Assembly: GCA_902702965.1 (NCBI GenBank)
Contig: CACRXP010000006.1
Coordinates: 3,053,428 to 3,117,427 of the forward strand
From: Spirometra erinaceieuropaei
Taxonomy: Eukaryota > Platyhelminthes > Cestoda > Diphyllobothriidea > Diphyllobothriidae
Length of the DNA: 64,000 nt
Direction of reading: 5' to 3'
Of the stretch, positions 34,951 to 44,340 are shown piece after piece (within the stretch, counting starts at the first letter, position 1; every line of letters starts with the position of its first letter). Below the pieces are notes generated by a model, which did not search any database, was not told the origin of the DNA, and saw only the letters and a list, made by a program, of their open reading frames with translations. A program made the position numbers and the translations under genes.

Positions 34951-36623
34951 AGAGTCACGTTAAACTGCACGCAAAAAATGGAGTATTTTTAAGCCAACGG
35001 TAGGAGACTTGCAGATGCCTCAGCTATTTGCCATTTCTCGCAGTCTGTCTAGTGGAAGGTAATCAGCACCGGTCTGGCACTTAACCACCAGTCATCACTG
35101 ACTGTCCAGAGGTGTGCTGAATGTTATTTGTGAGGGAAGAAGAATACAGGTTACAGTTTAGAAGTACAATTGCTTAATCTTTTGGCGGACCGGCTGTTTG
35201 GTTTCAACTGCTTGCTTGTAGACCGTATAAACGGAACCTCCATGCAACCATATGTAATTCCTCGACTTTGTTTCTTTTTTGGAGTGTTATTCACACAGGT
35301 GGCCCAAGGGATGGGTTGGGGAACGGGAATGTGGACCTCCCGTACTGTAGGCGATCTTGTAATACATTTCAGGAGGTTGAAGCTATTGAAAGTTGGGACA
35401 CGGGAATAGGTTCTCCCCTGGAATTCAGCGCAAGGCCACCCATAGTGCGGGGGACGTCCTCACTCCCGTCTCCAACCCAGGAATGTTCAGACAAATTCCA
35501 GCCGGTTACCATGTATAAATCAGCTTGAGATTACGTCCCACGCCCTGAAGTCTGGCCTGATCGCCCCCTTTTGCCATCTGGCGGCACATTACATGACTTG
35601 AGAATGTGTCTGGCAATGTCGTGCCGCCTTTTGTCACAGCCAACACTGGCAATAAAAAAATAACCCAAAAAACTAGAATACATGCCCACACCTCCAGCGC
35701 TCCCCTCCCCCCTCCCACCGGAGGCGGCCGAAAGTCCCTGCTTTTATGCCCTCGTGACAGAGAACATAGGAGCGAGGGTGAGAAAAAATCAATGAAGAAA
35801 CAATTTTCTCGGGTCTAACCTGATGCAGCAAAATTAGTTCATTATGTGCGACTAGGTCTGAGTGTTAGATGCGTGTTAGACGCGCTAATTCTCTCCTCCT
35901 TTTTAATTTGAACAGCTTAAACCTTGCATATACGTTATCTTTTGAGCGTCACTGTGCCGTCAGCGAGAGAGAAGGGATTGAATGGCCGTTTCTGGATTGC
36001 CTTCTATCGTAAGCAATTCACGCATCAAGTCTGGGTGCCGGTAGGATTTGAGGTTTGAACCGGGGTCAGGGTATCATTAAGACAGTGGCATTACCAGTCG
36101 GACTGTGGGTTTAAATCACATCGACTGCGATAGGGCAGTGTCTTTCGAGGCTTATTTCCCGCAAAGAAAAAGGAGAATGTTTTAGGCAACCGCAGACTCG
36201 GGAAGGCCGAGGTTTGGACCAGGCAAAATGTTACAGCCTACACTCAGAGTGTTATTTGATTAGAAGATTGTATCTGCTCACAGTGCTACTAACAGTGTAG
36301 AACATCTGCGGGACTTTTACTGGCCTTCTAACTAGCGGCTGTGTTGAAGGTAAGGTTATACTACTCATAAGTAGCTAGAAGGAGGCTGGCCAAACAACCT
36401 GCTCGTTAGGTGGAGACGGTTAATGGGAACAAACCTCTCATTTTCCTTTCTGCTAGGCAGAAAATGTGTAGTATATACTTTATCCACTATTGACCAGAAA
36501 ATCCTCCTGATGACGCAGGCGTTGACAGCAGCTACCTGTTTACCGTTCAGTCTGAGCCAGTCCTGACAAGACTAGTTAAACACAGTATAAATGGTGGTCA
36601 GATGTGCTTATGTAGCCCCCACC
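34951..36623. other. Unassigned sequence with one decayed tRNA-like repeat
   Basis: Bases 35955-36165 keep traces of the tRNA-like ribozyme repeat (GAATGGCCGTTTCTGG, TTTGAACCGGGGTCAGGG) on the minus strand but cannot fold. Frames at 35170-35528 have no recognisable domain. Confidence 0.4.
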
Positions 36624-36855
36624 TGAGCTAAACAAACCACAGCCACCTGTAATACGGGCCGGTGGTAAAAGGGGTTTTTACACATGGGGTCGCGGAACGC
36701 ACAGGCGACGAGGTCAAATGGTTGTATGCAAAAGAAAAGCTATTGGGACTGCGCGGTTGTACTTTGAGTGGTTGAGAAATAGTTTCCTAACCCCTAACCC
36801 CAACCCCAAAAGTATTGCGTCCATCAGGTGGGGCTACACGACCACATCTTATCCC
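36624..36855 (-). mobile_element. TLR element, minus-strand copy
   Basis: Reverse orientation of the TLR blocks: CCACCTGTAATACGGGCCGG, GGAACGCACAGGCGACGAGG, AAAAGAAAAGCTATTGGGAC, CCTAACCCCTAACCCCAACC, and the inverted end ACCACATCTTA at 36841-36851. The outer left end is partial (TAGCCCCCACCTGA at 36613-36626). Confidence 0.7.
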
Positions 36856-38439
36856 AATGTTATTTCCTAGTAGAGCTGCTACTATAAGCATTATACTGAG
36901 CCCAAAGTGTAGAAATGCACGAAACTAATCACAGCCTGTTGGCCTAAAAAGGAAATGTTCGTCAGTCGTGAAGTGAAGTCCCAAAGGGGTTCACCCGTAT
37001 AAAGTACTTGTAGTGCCAGTTCTTCTTGGCTGGCCATCAGCCGACTCGCAAACATGGTTTGCGCAACTGTTGTTGACGCAGGTCGCGTGACTCTGAGCCC
37101 ATCTGCGCGCCTAAACTGTACTGGGGTTTTTGGTTGCTAGGGCGCGTCCATACCCACTACTCACGACGTGAGAAGTCGTAACCAACCCTAACAGACATCA
37201 GGCGTGTAAGTGTCTAGACGTCTGCTTACCAAGTGGCCATGAGATTTGACACGCAGACTACAAACAGAGCAGCAACGTTAGTGTTTTGTCTGACGGGCGT
37301 AATTTCATTTCTAGATGTAGGAAGGCAGGAAAACTGTGGGGGAAAGGGGACATTATCAAAATCCGTGTACATACTGCTCGCATAACAGTAGTATAGGAAA
37401 TCGTGCTGAAACCCCTTAGCTCAGACGATTTTTTAAAAAGTGAAAAGACTGGTAATGACCTGTGATGGTGCAGGTAGAATAAATTCTCGAAAGGAGGTCT
37501 GAAGGTTTCGTGCTGAAGCTGTCTGAGGACTTGACTTCCCAGGTTGCGGTCAATGTCAGTTTGATCCTCGATGTCCATCGTGTGTCTTACAATAGGGCGG
37601 GCGCAGAGGACGGTGACTTGTGCATGAGTTGGCTTACATTTACAATGGACTTGCGTTGCAGCCACCGAACTCTCTCCCTCCTGGACCCGGCGACTAGACT
37701 GAATCTGGACGAGGGGAGACAGGATCGGACGTTGTAGGTGACAAAGCAAGGCAGCCCGTTTGCGCGCCATACTCAACTTGATCCGCGCGCAATGGACGGA
37801 AAAAAGGCGCGGCCCCAACCCTCTACTGAATGGGAGTGTCATATAGGCGACAGTTGCAGCCTGACTTTCCGATCTGAGAGGAGGACCGAATTATCCCGTC
37901 AGGTGGCAGCCTTCCAAACAACGGCTTTTAGCGCACACTGATAGCTTAAAGGCGCGTCAGATTACGTCACTCTCTCTCTCTTACTTATCCAGACTACAGC
38001 CCACTGACCGAGTCGGTCGGCCATCTGATGTAAAGACTGTGAGAAGGAGACTGGCGTTGCGCGGACCTGCGCCTAGGCGTGTTGTGCCCCCACCCAGTCC
38101 CCATATTACTTCGCCACATCCCCCGCATGGACCGTTGTGGGGAGGGTGGGGGTGGGGGGCACTGCGTTGTTAGTAAAAGCCTGTAAAGGATTATGAATGC
38201 TAAGAAATCGCGAGGCAGATGGCATAATGGGAAACGCCCCAGTCCCAAGTACGAAGACCCGAACTTGACCTTCGGTGCCGCAATGAAGACCTCCAGCGAC
38301 ATTGACTCGAATCTTATTTGGAGTCTCACCATACCATTTCTGGCCGTCACTGGCAAAAATTTAACCAGTTTCTGCTCCTGCTGACGTAGTATGCAACGAA
38401 ATTCTCTAAGCCGTGAAGTATGAAATGGAAATGTTGCCT

Positions 38440-38441
<2 letters not shown>
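36856..38441. other. Unassigned sequence with a diverged D1 copy
   Basis: Bases 37610-37710 resemble D1 (GGTGACTTGTGCATGAGTTG, TGGACTTGCGTTGCAGCCAC). The 194-codon minus-strand frame at 37258-37842 has no recognisable domain. A CT run lies near 37968-37982. Confidence 0.4.

Positions 38442-38482
<41 letters not shown>
38442..38482. repeat. (TA)n microsatellite
   Basis: About 40 bp of uninterrupted TA dinucleotides, just left of a PLE end. TA runs also flank the tRNA-like repeats and the Tc1-type element in this window. Confidence 0.95.
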
Positions 38483-38485
<3 letters not shown>

Positions 38486-38844
38486 GAAGCGAAGATGCGC
38501 GTCCCCGGACATAATTGAGAAGAAAAGGCGATCTCGGGAACCCTTCGAGCGCAGCTCAGTAAACAATTGAGCAGACGTGCACCCAGGCTAAACATGAATC
38601 CAGACATGAGCGAGCCCATGGCGGATACACACTCAGCCACCCCTCAACCGGGTTCCGACCAAGGCGCAGTCCTCACCACAGCAGGTCCATCTACTAGTCC
38701 GGCGGACGAGAAAACGGACAGTTGTTGCGGCGTAAACAAGATTGCCAGGCTTGGACGGCAGCTACGGTCAATGAAGGTACGAACGACGACCACCAACGTC
38801 GCAACGCCGGCTTCCGATGTAGATTGAGTACGTTCCGTCACCCT

Positions 38845-38925
38845 NNNNNNNNNNNNNNNNNNNNNNNNNNNNNNNNNNNNNNNNNNNNNNNNNNNNNNNN
38901 NNNNNNNNNNNNNNNNNNNNNNNNN
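38845..38925. other. Assembly gap (81 N)
   Basis: Run of N inside the PLE-derived element. Gaps commonly fall in hairpin-forming repeats. Confidence 1.
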
Positions 38926-38980
38926 TGCCGCCCTGACTTCATATGTAAGAAAACCCGTTTTGACATGACTGTTACCCACC

Positions 38981-38990
38981 TATAAATACT
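38981..38990 (+). promoter_or_regulatory. TATA-like box upstream of a PLE ribozyme
   Basis: TATAAATACT lies about 25 nt before the ribozyme core at 39016, the same word as in other PLE ends. Confidence 0.4.
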
Positions 38991-39012
38991 GTGAGGCGCG
39001 ATACCACACTCA

Positions 39013-39052
39013 CCTCCGACGATGGAAGCTTGTATGCTTTTGAAACGTCAGG
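39013..39052 (+). ncRNA. Minimal hammerhead ribozyme at a PLE end
   Basis: Helix I CCT/AGG, core CCGACGA (pyrimidine substitution at the second base), helix II GGAAGC/GCTTTT with wobbles, GAA, palindrome ACGT, cleavage-site C. The C for T change in the core weakens the case for activity. Confidence 0.5.
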
Positions 39053-39108
39053 ACAGTAAAACTATGATTCCCGAGATCGCCTTTTCTTCTCAATATATAT
39101 ATATATAG

Positions 39109-39290
39109 GCAGAATGATATTACCGACAAAGACAAGGGAGACTGGAATGGCCATTTCTGGCTTATTAGCCGTCGTCAGCCAGCCATACCCAAGCCCGAAG
39201 TGTGGAACACCCGAGCCTCGAACTCGCGACCTGTTGGTTTAGAAGTCAACGCCTCTACTCACCGGGCCACGAGCCCGTTGCCCCGTTGCC
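39109..39290 (-). mobile_element. tRNA-like ribozyme repeat, left copy of a head-to-head pair
   Basis: Minus-strand copy, nearly identical to the 60157-60470 reference: tail, ribozyme, then the tRNA-like section (GTTGGTTTAGAAGTCAACGC and GGGCCACGAGCCCGTTGCC). A TA run precedes it at 39094-39108. Confidence 0.8.
39140..39184 (-). ncRNA. Minimal hammerhead ribozyme in the tRNA-like repeat
   Basis: Same fold and sequence as the 60389-60433 reference: helix I GGCTGG/CCAGTC, core CTGACGA, helix II GGCT-AATA-AGCC, GAA, 8-nt palindrome ATGGCCAT, cleavage-site T. Confidence 0.65.
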
Positions 39291-39610
39291 TAACACTGTA
39301 TATTCCCGATCGAAAACCGACGAGGCAACGGGCTCGTGGCCCGGTGAGTAGAGGCGTTGACTTCTAAACCAACAGGTCGCGAGTTCGAGGCTCGGGTGTT
39401 CCACACTTCGGGCTTGGGTATGGCTGGCTGACGACGGCTAATAAGCCAGAAATGGCCATTCCAGTCTCCCTTGTCTTTGTCGGTAATACTATTCTGCCTA
39501 TATATCATGCGCCGCTGTGCGGCTGCTGGTTGGGCTCGAGAGAGAGTCCATAAGGCACAACGGAACGAGTGAGTTCCGTATGAACGATCGGTGAGCGCCC
39601 CCTAACACTA
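39289..39610 (+). mobile_element. tRNA-like ribozyme repeat, circularly permuted monomer, right copy of the pair
   Basis: Runs tRNA-like section, ribozyme, tail, then the GC hairpin block (GCGCCGCTGTGCGGCTGC) and the GAACGATCGGTGAGCGCC end. CCTAACACT occurs at both ends (39289-39297 and 39601-39609), exactly 312 bp apart, so this is one complete unit opened at a different point from the reference copy. Confidence 0.8.
39422..39466 (+). ncRNA. Minimal hammerhead ribozyme in the tRNA-like repeat
   Basis: Identical core and helices to the 60389-60433 copy. It faces the 39140-39184 motif, so transcripts of the two strands would carry one ribozyme each. Confidence 0.65.
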
Positions 39611-39621
39611 TATATATATGT

Positions 39622-40035
39622 ATTGGAAGGTAGGCATCCCAAGAAATATAAGTTGAAGGCAGAGGCGTTCTTTGGGAAAAGGTACTTTATTGCGTAAATT
39701 TTCGACGCCGGTTCCCCAGGTCGTCGTCAGACGCAAACTGAAAGTAAATGTGCCGAAAACAGTTAACATCTGCTCGTTACTCGAAGTAGGACCTCAGATG
39801 CAGTCATTGGATCCATCACATGGCTGGTGTCCACCCCGAACACCCTGAACACCTTATTTTCAGCTCTTGGCAGTCATTTCAACATATGCATAAGTGACCG
39901 AGCTGTTAACTGTCTTTGCTTGCGCCCAATGTGTTCGCATCTGCAACTACAAGTAAACTCGTAGATATCGCGTTTGATATTGCGTGCATGGGCAGGAGTG
40001 AGTTAATAACCCCGTTTCGCCTATTCCGACACTGC
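39622..40035 (-). pseudogene. PLE 3' end plus GIY-YIG remnant
   Basis: 39622-39775 is almost identical to the terminal region of the PLE at 59346-60083, including the ribozyme. Beyond it, minus-strand codons read DIYEFTCSCRCEHIGRKQRQ and LTARSLMHMLK, a GIY-YIG fragment related to the PLE at 27180-28311 rather than to the 59.5-kb copy. Two different PLE families therefore abut here. An internal stop follows MLK. Confidence 0.65.
39692..39734 (-). ncRNA. Minimal hammerhead ribozyme, AATT type, at a PLE end
   Basis: Minus strand: helix I GCGT/ACGC (4 perfect pairs), core CTGACGA, helix II between GACCTGG and CCGGCGTC, GAA, palindrome AATT, cleavage-site T. Same as 59416-59458. Confidence 0.6.
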
Positions 40036-40539
40036 TAAACAAGGTTCCGTAATAAACGATAGCGTGAGTTTACGCCCAGTCATTGGATTACCTGAATTGA
40101 TCCACTGATCTGACTTTCTTTTTCCTTAAGCCTCCCTTCCCCCTTCCTTATAACTATCCGCGCCAACTACGCTTTCCATGTCGACATAGTCGATGTAGAG
40201 CCTACCCCGTCAGGTGGTGACGATGCGGAGTGTTTTTTTTTTCACGAGAATTGTATCGCGTCCGCGGTAGAGGCAGATGTTGAGAATGCGGTTTCCCTAG
40301 TGACTGTCGCAGACACCCTAACGTCGCTTTTGTACTTGGCGTGAACATTAGGGATGCTCGAGACTTCTTCTTGATGTCGCATGCCCCAAAACAGGATTGA
40401 CTGTTTCTGCCCTATTTGGGAACCACCATGTTCATAGATTGATAATAGTTCGATCGTCCTTTCCAACGATGTTCACCGTGTACTCGACAACAAGGTTAAA
40501 CAGGGACGGTGACTTTCGCACGAATCAGTGTGTAATGAA
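40036..40539. other. Unassigned sequence
   Basis: No recognisable domain in the short frames and no RNA gene. Confidence 0.4.
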
Positions 40540-40700
40540 TGTAGACTTGCGCAGCATCTACCGCACTCCATCCTCCTCCCCCACCTGGACCTGGTGTCAA
40601 GACAGTTGAAAAGACCGAAAGCGCATGAGGGCGCAAGTGGATGGCACGGTCGAGCCCGCACCTTGGCGCTCCACTCTACACCCCCCGGGTCCACACAGCA
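40540..40700 (+). repeat. Dispersed repeat D1
   Basis: Best-preserved D1 copy: TAGACTTGCGCAGCATCTAC, CCACCTGGACCTGGTGTCAA and GTGGATGGCACGGTCGAGCC in order. Matches the minus-strand copy at 14745-14960. Confidence 0.65.
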
Positions 40701-41210
40701 AATGACCAGGACTTTAACCGACAACAAAGGGGAGCTGGCACGGCCGAAGACTGTCATAGATTGGTACCCTTTCACAGAAGGACAGACACAAAATTACACC
40801 AAGGTAGAAATGGATCTTGTGGCAGAATGGTGCTTACCTCCACCCTAGCTGGAGATCAACGATTTAAGCCTGATAGAAGATACGGTACCTTTAAAAGCCC
40901 CGTATATGCGGCTTCTCTGTCAAGGTAGTTCCGTAGGAGCTGGGTGGCGCCGAGCCTCCGTTCGGGTGTGCACCGAAAGGAAATTGTTTCTTCCGTCACG
41001 ATTAGCGCTGCACTTGACTTAATCTGGTTTTCACTCAGCCGGGTATGTTCTATCTCTCTCAGTTTTCACTTCAGCTGTCGTCAGTGTCTGGGGAATATGC
41101 TTTTCTATAGTGGGAGGTTTATGATTCTGGAAGGTACGGTGTGGTACGTTCTGCTCAGAGAACAGGCCTCGAAACGATCTTAAAGCGCACCCAATAGACT
41201 GATTTGTCGC
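40701..41210. other. Unassigned sequence
   Basis: Short frames only; nothing recognised. Confidence 0.4.
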
Positions 41211-41400
41211 TTTTTAATTTCCTCAAACATTATCTACGAAGTTGGAGTATCTACCAGAAAGCGCACGGGGAATGCTGGGGAACCCACTGACCAGCCGAAC
41301 ACCTCGCAGCTGCGCCATACAGCAGCAGAATATCGGCGATACACGCGTATATGGGCTTTTGGCTAGTACGTGTGCTGTTGGTATGGTATCACCTTAACCT
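41211..41400 (+). repeat. Dispersed repeat D2 with single palindrome arm
   Basis: TTGTCGCTTTTTAATTTCCT and ATCTACGAAGTTGGAGTA match one outer arm of the 34458-34780 palindrome, here followed directly by the D2 sequence TCTACCAGAAAGCGCACGG. It looks like the state before inverted duplication. Confidence 0.6.
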
Positions 41401-41445
41401 AAGGACTAATTTGTCCAGAATGGCATTACCGACAAAGACAAGGGA

Positions 41446-41490
41446 TACTGGAATGACCATTTCTGGCTTATTAGCCGTCGTCAGCCAGCC
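41446..41490 (-). ncRNA. Minimal hammerhead ribozyme, first of a tandem pair
   Basis: Core CTGACGA, helix II GGCT/AGCC and GAA are intact. The palindrome is ATGGTCAT (one mismatch). Helix I is GGCTGG/CCAGTA, losing only its outermost pair. Confidence 0.6.
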
Positions 41491-41756
41491 ATACCCAAAC
41501 CCGAAGTGTGCAACACCCGAGCCTCGAACTCGCGACCTGTTATTTAGAAGTCCACGCCTCTAACCACTGGGCCACGAGCCCATTGCGTTGTCGGTTTCCG
41601 GTCGGGAATATACAATGGTAGGGGACGCTCATCGATCGTTCCTACGGCACTCACTCGTTCCGTTGTGCCTTATAGGCTGTCTCTCGAGCCCAACCAGCAG
41701 CCGCACAGCGGCGCATGATATATAGGCAGAATGATATTACCGACAAAGACAAGGGA

Positions 41757-41801
41757 GACTGGAATGGCCATTTCTGGCTTATTAGCCGTCGTCAGCCAGC
41801 C
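41757..41801 (-). ncRNA. Minimal hammerhead ribozyme, second of a tandem pair
   Basis: Identical to the reference fold at 60389-60433, with palindrome ATGGCCAT. Confidence 0.65.
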
Positions 41802-42127
41802 ATACCCAAGCCCGAAGTGTGGAACACCCGAGGCTCGAAGTCGCGTCTTGTTGGCTTAGAAGTCCACGCCTCACATAGGCAGCATTTATCTACCACGTAG
41901 AGTGTCGCAGGGCGGTGGCGCGCTGGGGTCATGTTTCACAGCAGTTTGCTAGGAGGGTGGTCTTGACTTCAGTTCGTAGCCTGAGATGACATTCCCCTGA
42001 TGCGTTTCTTGGTGAGACCAGACAGCTTTGAAGACGAAAGAGCACTATGCATATTACACCACTGGACACTGAACCCTACTTACTCGCTTAAAATTAAGTC
42101 GACGCCACACACCCGCCGTACCCCCAA

Positions 42128-42470
42128 TCGGTTTAGATCAGATCAGATCAGATTTATTAAGGGAAAAGTAGGCGAGCGCCTCTGAACTCCCTTTTCGTTA
42201 CAATAACGTCATAAAAAAACAATGTGTGAGGCAAGTGTGAAAAAAAATTAGGTAAGTAATTACATACAACAAGCATTGGTCACTGGTATGAATTTGTCTG
42301 TGAATGCCTTCTATGTCAAAATTGTACAATATCCAGTACGGTTCTGAATGGACCAAGTAATATCAAAGCAAGCGCATATGTGGCGGTCAGGAGATAGTTG
42401 GCTAAAACCCAAGAGGCGAAATTAACTCATTTGTTGATATAGGGCGAGCCTACTCCCGCGCAGAAGCACA
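42128..42470 (-). repeat. Non-LTR retrotransposon 3' end with CTGAT tail
   Basis: Minus strand ends in AATAAATCTGATCTGATCTG (42128-42147). The preceding codons include NEKGVQRRSPTFPLINLI and KAFTDKFIPVTNACCM with stops. Same family as 32196-32358. The 5' boundary is unclear and related coding sequence may extend to about 42990. Confidence 0.5.
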
Positions 42471-43074
42471 AATCTAAACCGCCTCCACGATAATGAGCCT
42501 GATTTGGGAAAGGGTTTGCGGGTATTCAGGGACTCATATATCCAGTATTACCTCAAACGGCCTCTCGTAAGTTAACGTCATGAAATCAACCTGGTCACAG
42601 GACGCATCTGATGTTTCCGAAATCCCGAATGGTGCGAACTTGCTGAGCCGGCGCATAGCCATCCTAAGACACCGATCCCTGAATGCTAGACAATATTGGC
42701 ACTAGATACAGCAACAGTACCTACATCTAGCACTGCTGAGCTCCAGAAAGCTGTACGAATATGGATGAAACCTGCGTCACTTTGTACAACCGATATCCTC
42801 GTTCCGCCACAAAATCGTTTGTCCTTCGATCTCGAAATCCGCATTTGTCAGTCGATCCTTCTCTACACAACTTGGTAGGGCGCCTCTTACACCTGCACAG
42901 TACCAAATACATGCGGACTCGTTCACGCTTTTCGTGGCGCTTTGAGGAATTTCCTTGTCCTTTGTTGTATCTCCTCAATGCTCCCTTCACAGTATGGATG
43001 AACGCTTAGAATCCACCTTCGCGAAGTAAAGCGGAAAATGATACCAACTCACTGCTTCGCATGTATCCAATGCG
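42471..43074. other. Unassigned sequence
   Basis: Frames at 42727-43009 lack recognisable motifs; possibly decayed retrotransposon. Confidence 0.35.
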
Positions 43075-43700
43075 TTTTTAAACTATCATGGTCCACTAAA
43101 AGCCGTGGCTTGAAAGGCAACCAACTGATGGGATAACTCGGTCCTCCTGTCAGGACGGAGAGCCAGGCTGTAACCACTCCTTCGTAATTTGGCCTCCATT
43201 GTACTCGCGCTCATTTTGAATCCGATCCCTTCCTGTCTCGTTTATGTGAGACCCTGGTTCATCGTGTGCGGACAAGATGCGTGTGTTGCGTGTAAGGGGG
43301 CTGTTTAAGTTTATCAACAAATGCGCCCTATCCCGTTGCCGATCTGTTTGACTCTGTCCTGATACCGCGGAAATCCGACAACGCCTACCAGAAGTCGATA
43401 TGGCCCCCCGTGATTGGGATCCGATCATCGCTTTCCTTGTATATGTGAAACCCTGATGCACCGTGTGCGGACCGGACGTGTGTGTGTGTGGCATACGCAG
43501 ATGGGCTGTTTAAGTTTACCAACAAATGCACCCTGTCCCGTTGCCGATCTGTTTGACTCTCTCTCTTGATACCGTGCTAAGGTGGGTGATGGAGGAGGGG
43601 GTACTGATGGTGCGCCCCAAGTCTTCTGTCAGTCTGAACTAATTCACGCGCAAGTCATCGTTCCGGGGCCCACCACGCTGTGACGCACACTAGGGGCTTC
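43075..43700 (-). repeat. Dispersed repeat related to D1, with internal partial duplication
   Basis: 43090-43230 matches 44000-44110 (GCCGTGGCTTG, TCCTTCGTAATTTGGCCTC). GGGCTGTTTAAGTTTA and CCGTTGCCGATCTGTTTGAC occur twice, about 197 bp apart (near 43303 and 43504). Confidence 0.5.
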
Positions 43701-43984
43701 GTCCAAAACGACGACCGAACTGCCTAATTTGGATTTGTTAGTGCCAACTTCCTTCTCGTCACCTCATCCGTCCCAAGCTTGCTCATTGCTTCTGAGAAAA
43801 TTACGTAACCGTTTCTGAATGCAGATAAGGAGCAGTACTCTAAAATACAGTATTTGGAGGCAGTAGTCTATGCCTTGGAGGGCTGTACTCTAAACAAACT
43901 ACCGACGAAAATTAAAATGCGCAAACCATAGCCGTGAACATTCATCCCTTAGCAAGTTAGCTCTTTTGTGGGGCATAATTCCTC

Positions 43985-44340
43985 ACTATAAACAACTTGA
44001 TACACTTATAAACTACCATGATCTGATAAAAACCGTGGCTTGGAAGGCATGGTCGTTCTCTGAGGACGAAGAGTCAGACTGAAATAACTCCTTCGTAATT
44101 TGGCCTCTATTGCACTCCCACTCATCCTCGCCTTTCTTGTTCCTGTTAAAACTCGGTCTATCGTGCGCGAAAAAGGCGTGTCTGGCTTAGTCAGCCACTG
44201 CGCCCCCATCCCGTCTCCAACCTTCTTGGCACCGGGTTCAGAGGGGTGAGGGGGGAGAGAGTGCGATGGATGCATCGCAAGTCTACTATCACTACAGACT
44301 AGTCCATAAGTAAGTCCCACTACCTGCGCCGACATCGCTG
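43985..44340 (-). repeat. Dispersed repeat related to D1
   Basis: Second copy of the 43075-43700 repeat, sharing AACCGTGGCTTGGAAGGCA, CTCCTTCGTAATTTGGCCTC and the end GTCTACTATCACTACAGACT, which also ends the D1 copy at 14960. Confidence 0.5.

Larger units (their letters stand above)
38513..39085 (+). mobile_element. Short PLE-derived element with inverted ends, containing an assembly gap
   Basis: GAGAAGAAAAGGCGATCTCG at the left edge is exactly inverted at the right edge (CGAGATCGCCTTTTCTTCTC). A plus-strand frame at 38567-38827 (MNPDMSEPMADTHSATPQPG and so on) is Pro/Ser/Thr-rich and unrecognised. The right part holds a TATA-like box and a ribozyme. Ns at 38845-38925 hide part of it. Confidence 0.55.
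41416..41880 (-). mobile_element. tRNA-like ribozyme repeat, head-to-tail dimer
   Basis: Minus-strand tandem: one full unit (41416 to about 41727) followed by a second unit truncated in its tRNA-like part near 41880. The cleavage-site positions of the two ribozymes (41452 and 41763) are 311 bp apart. The junction joins the tail (ATATTACCGACAAAGAC side) straight to the GC hairpin block (CAGCCGCACAGCGGCGCATG). Confidence 0.85.

Noticed and set aside
37258..37842. 194-codon minus-strand frame
   Set aside because: Length alone; composition is unremarkable, part overlaps a diverged D1 copy, and no motif was recognised.
37994..38640. Long minus-strand frames containing IYIYIYIYI
   Set aside because: They read through the TA microsatellite. 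No domain on either side.
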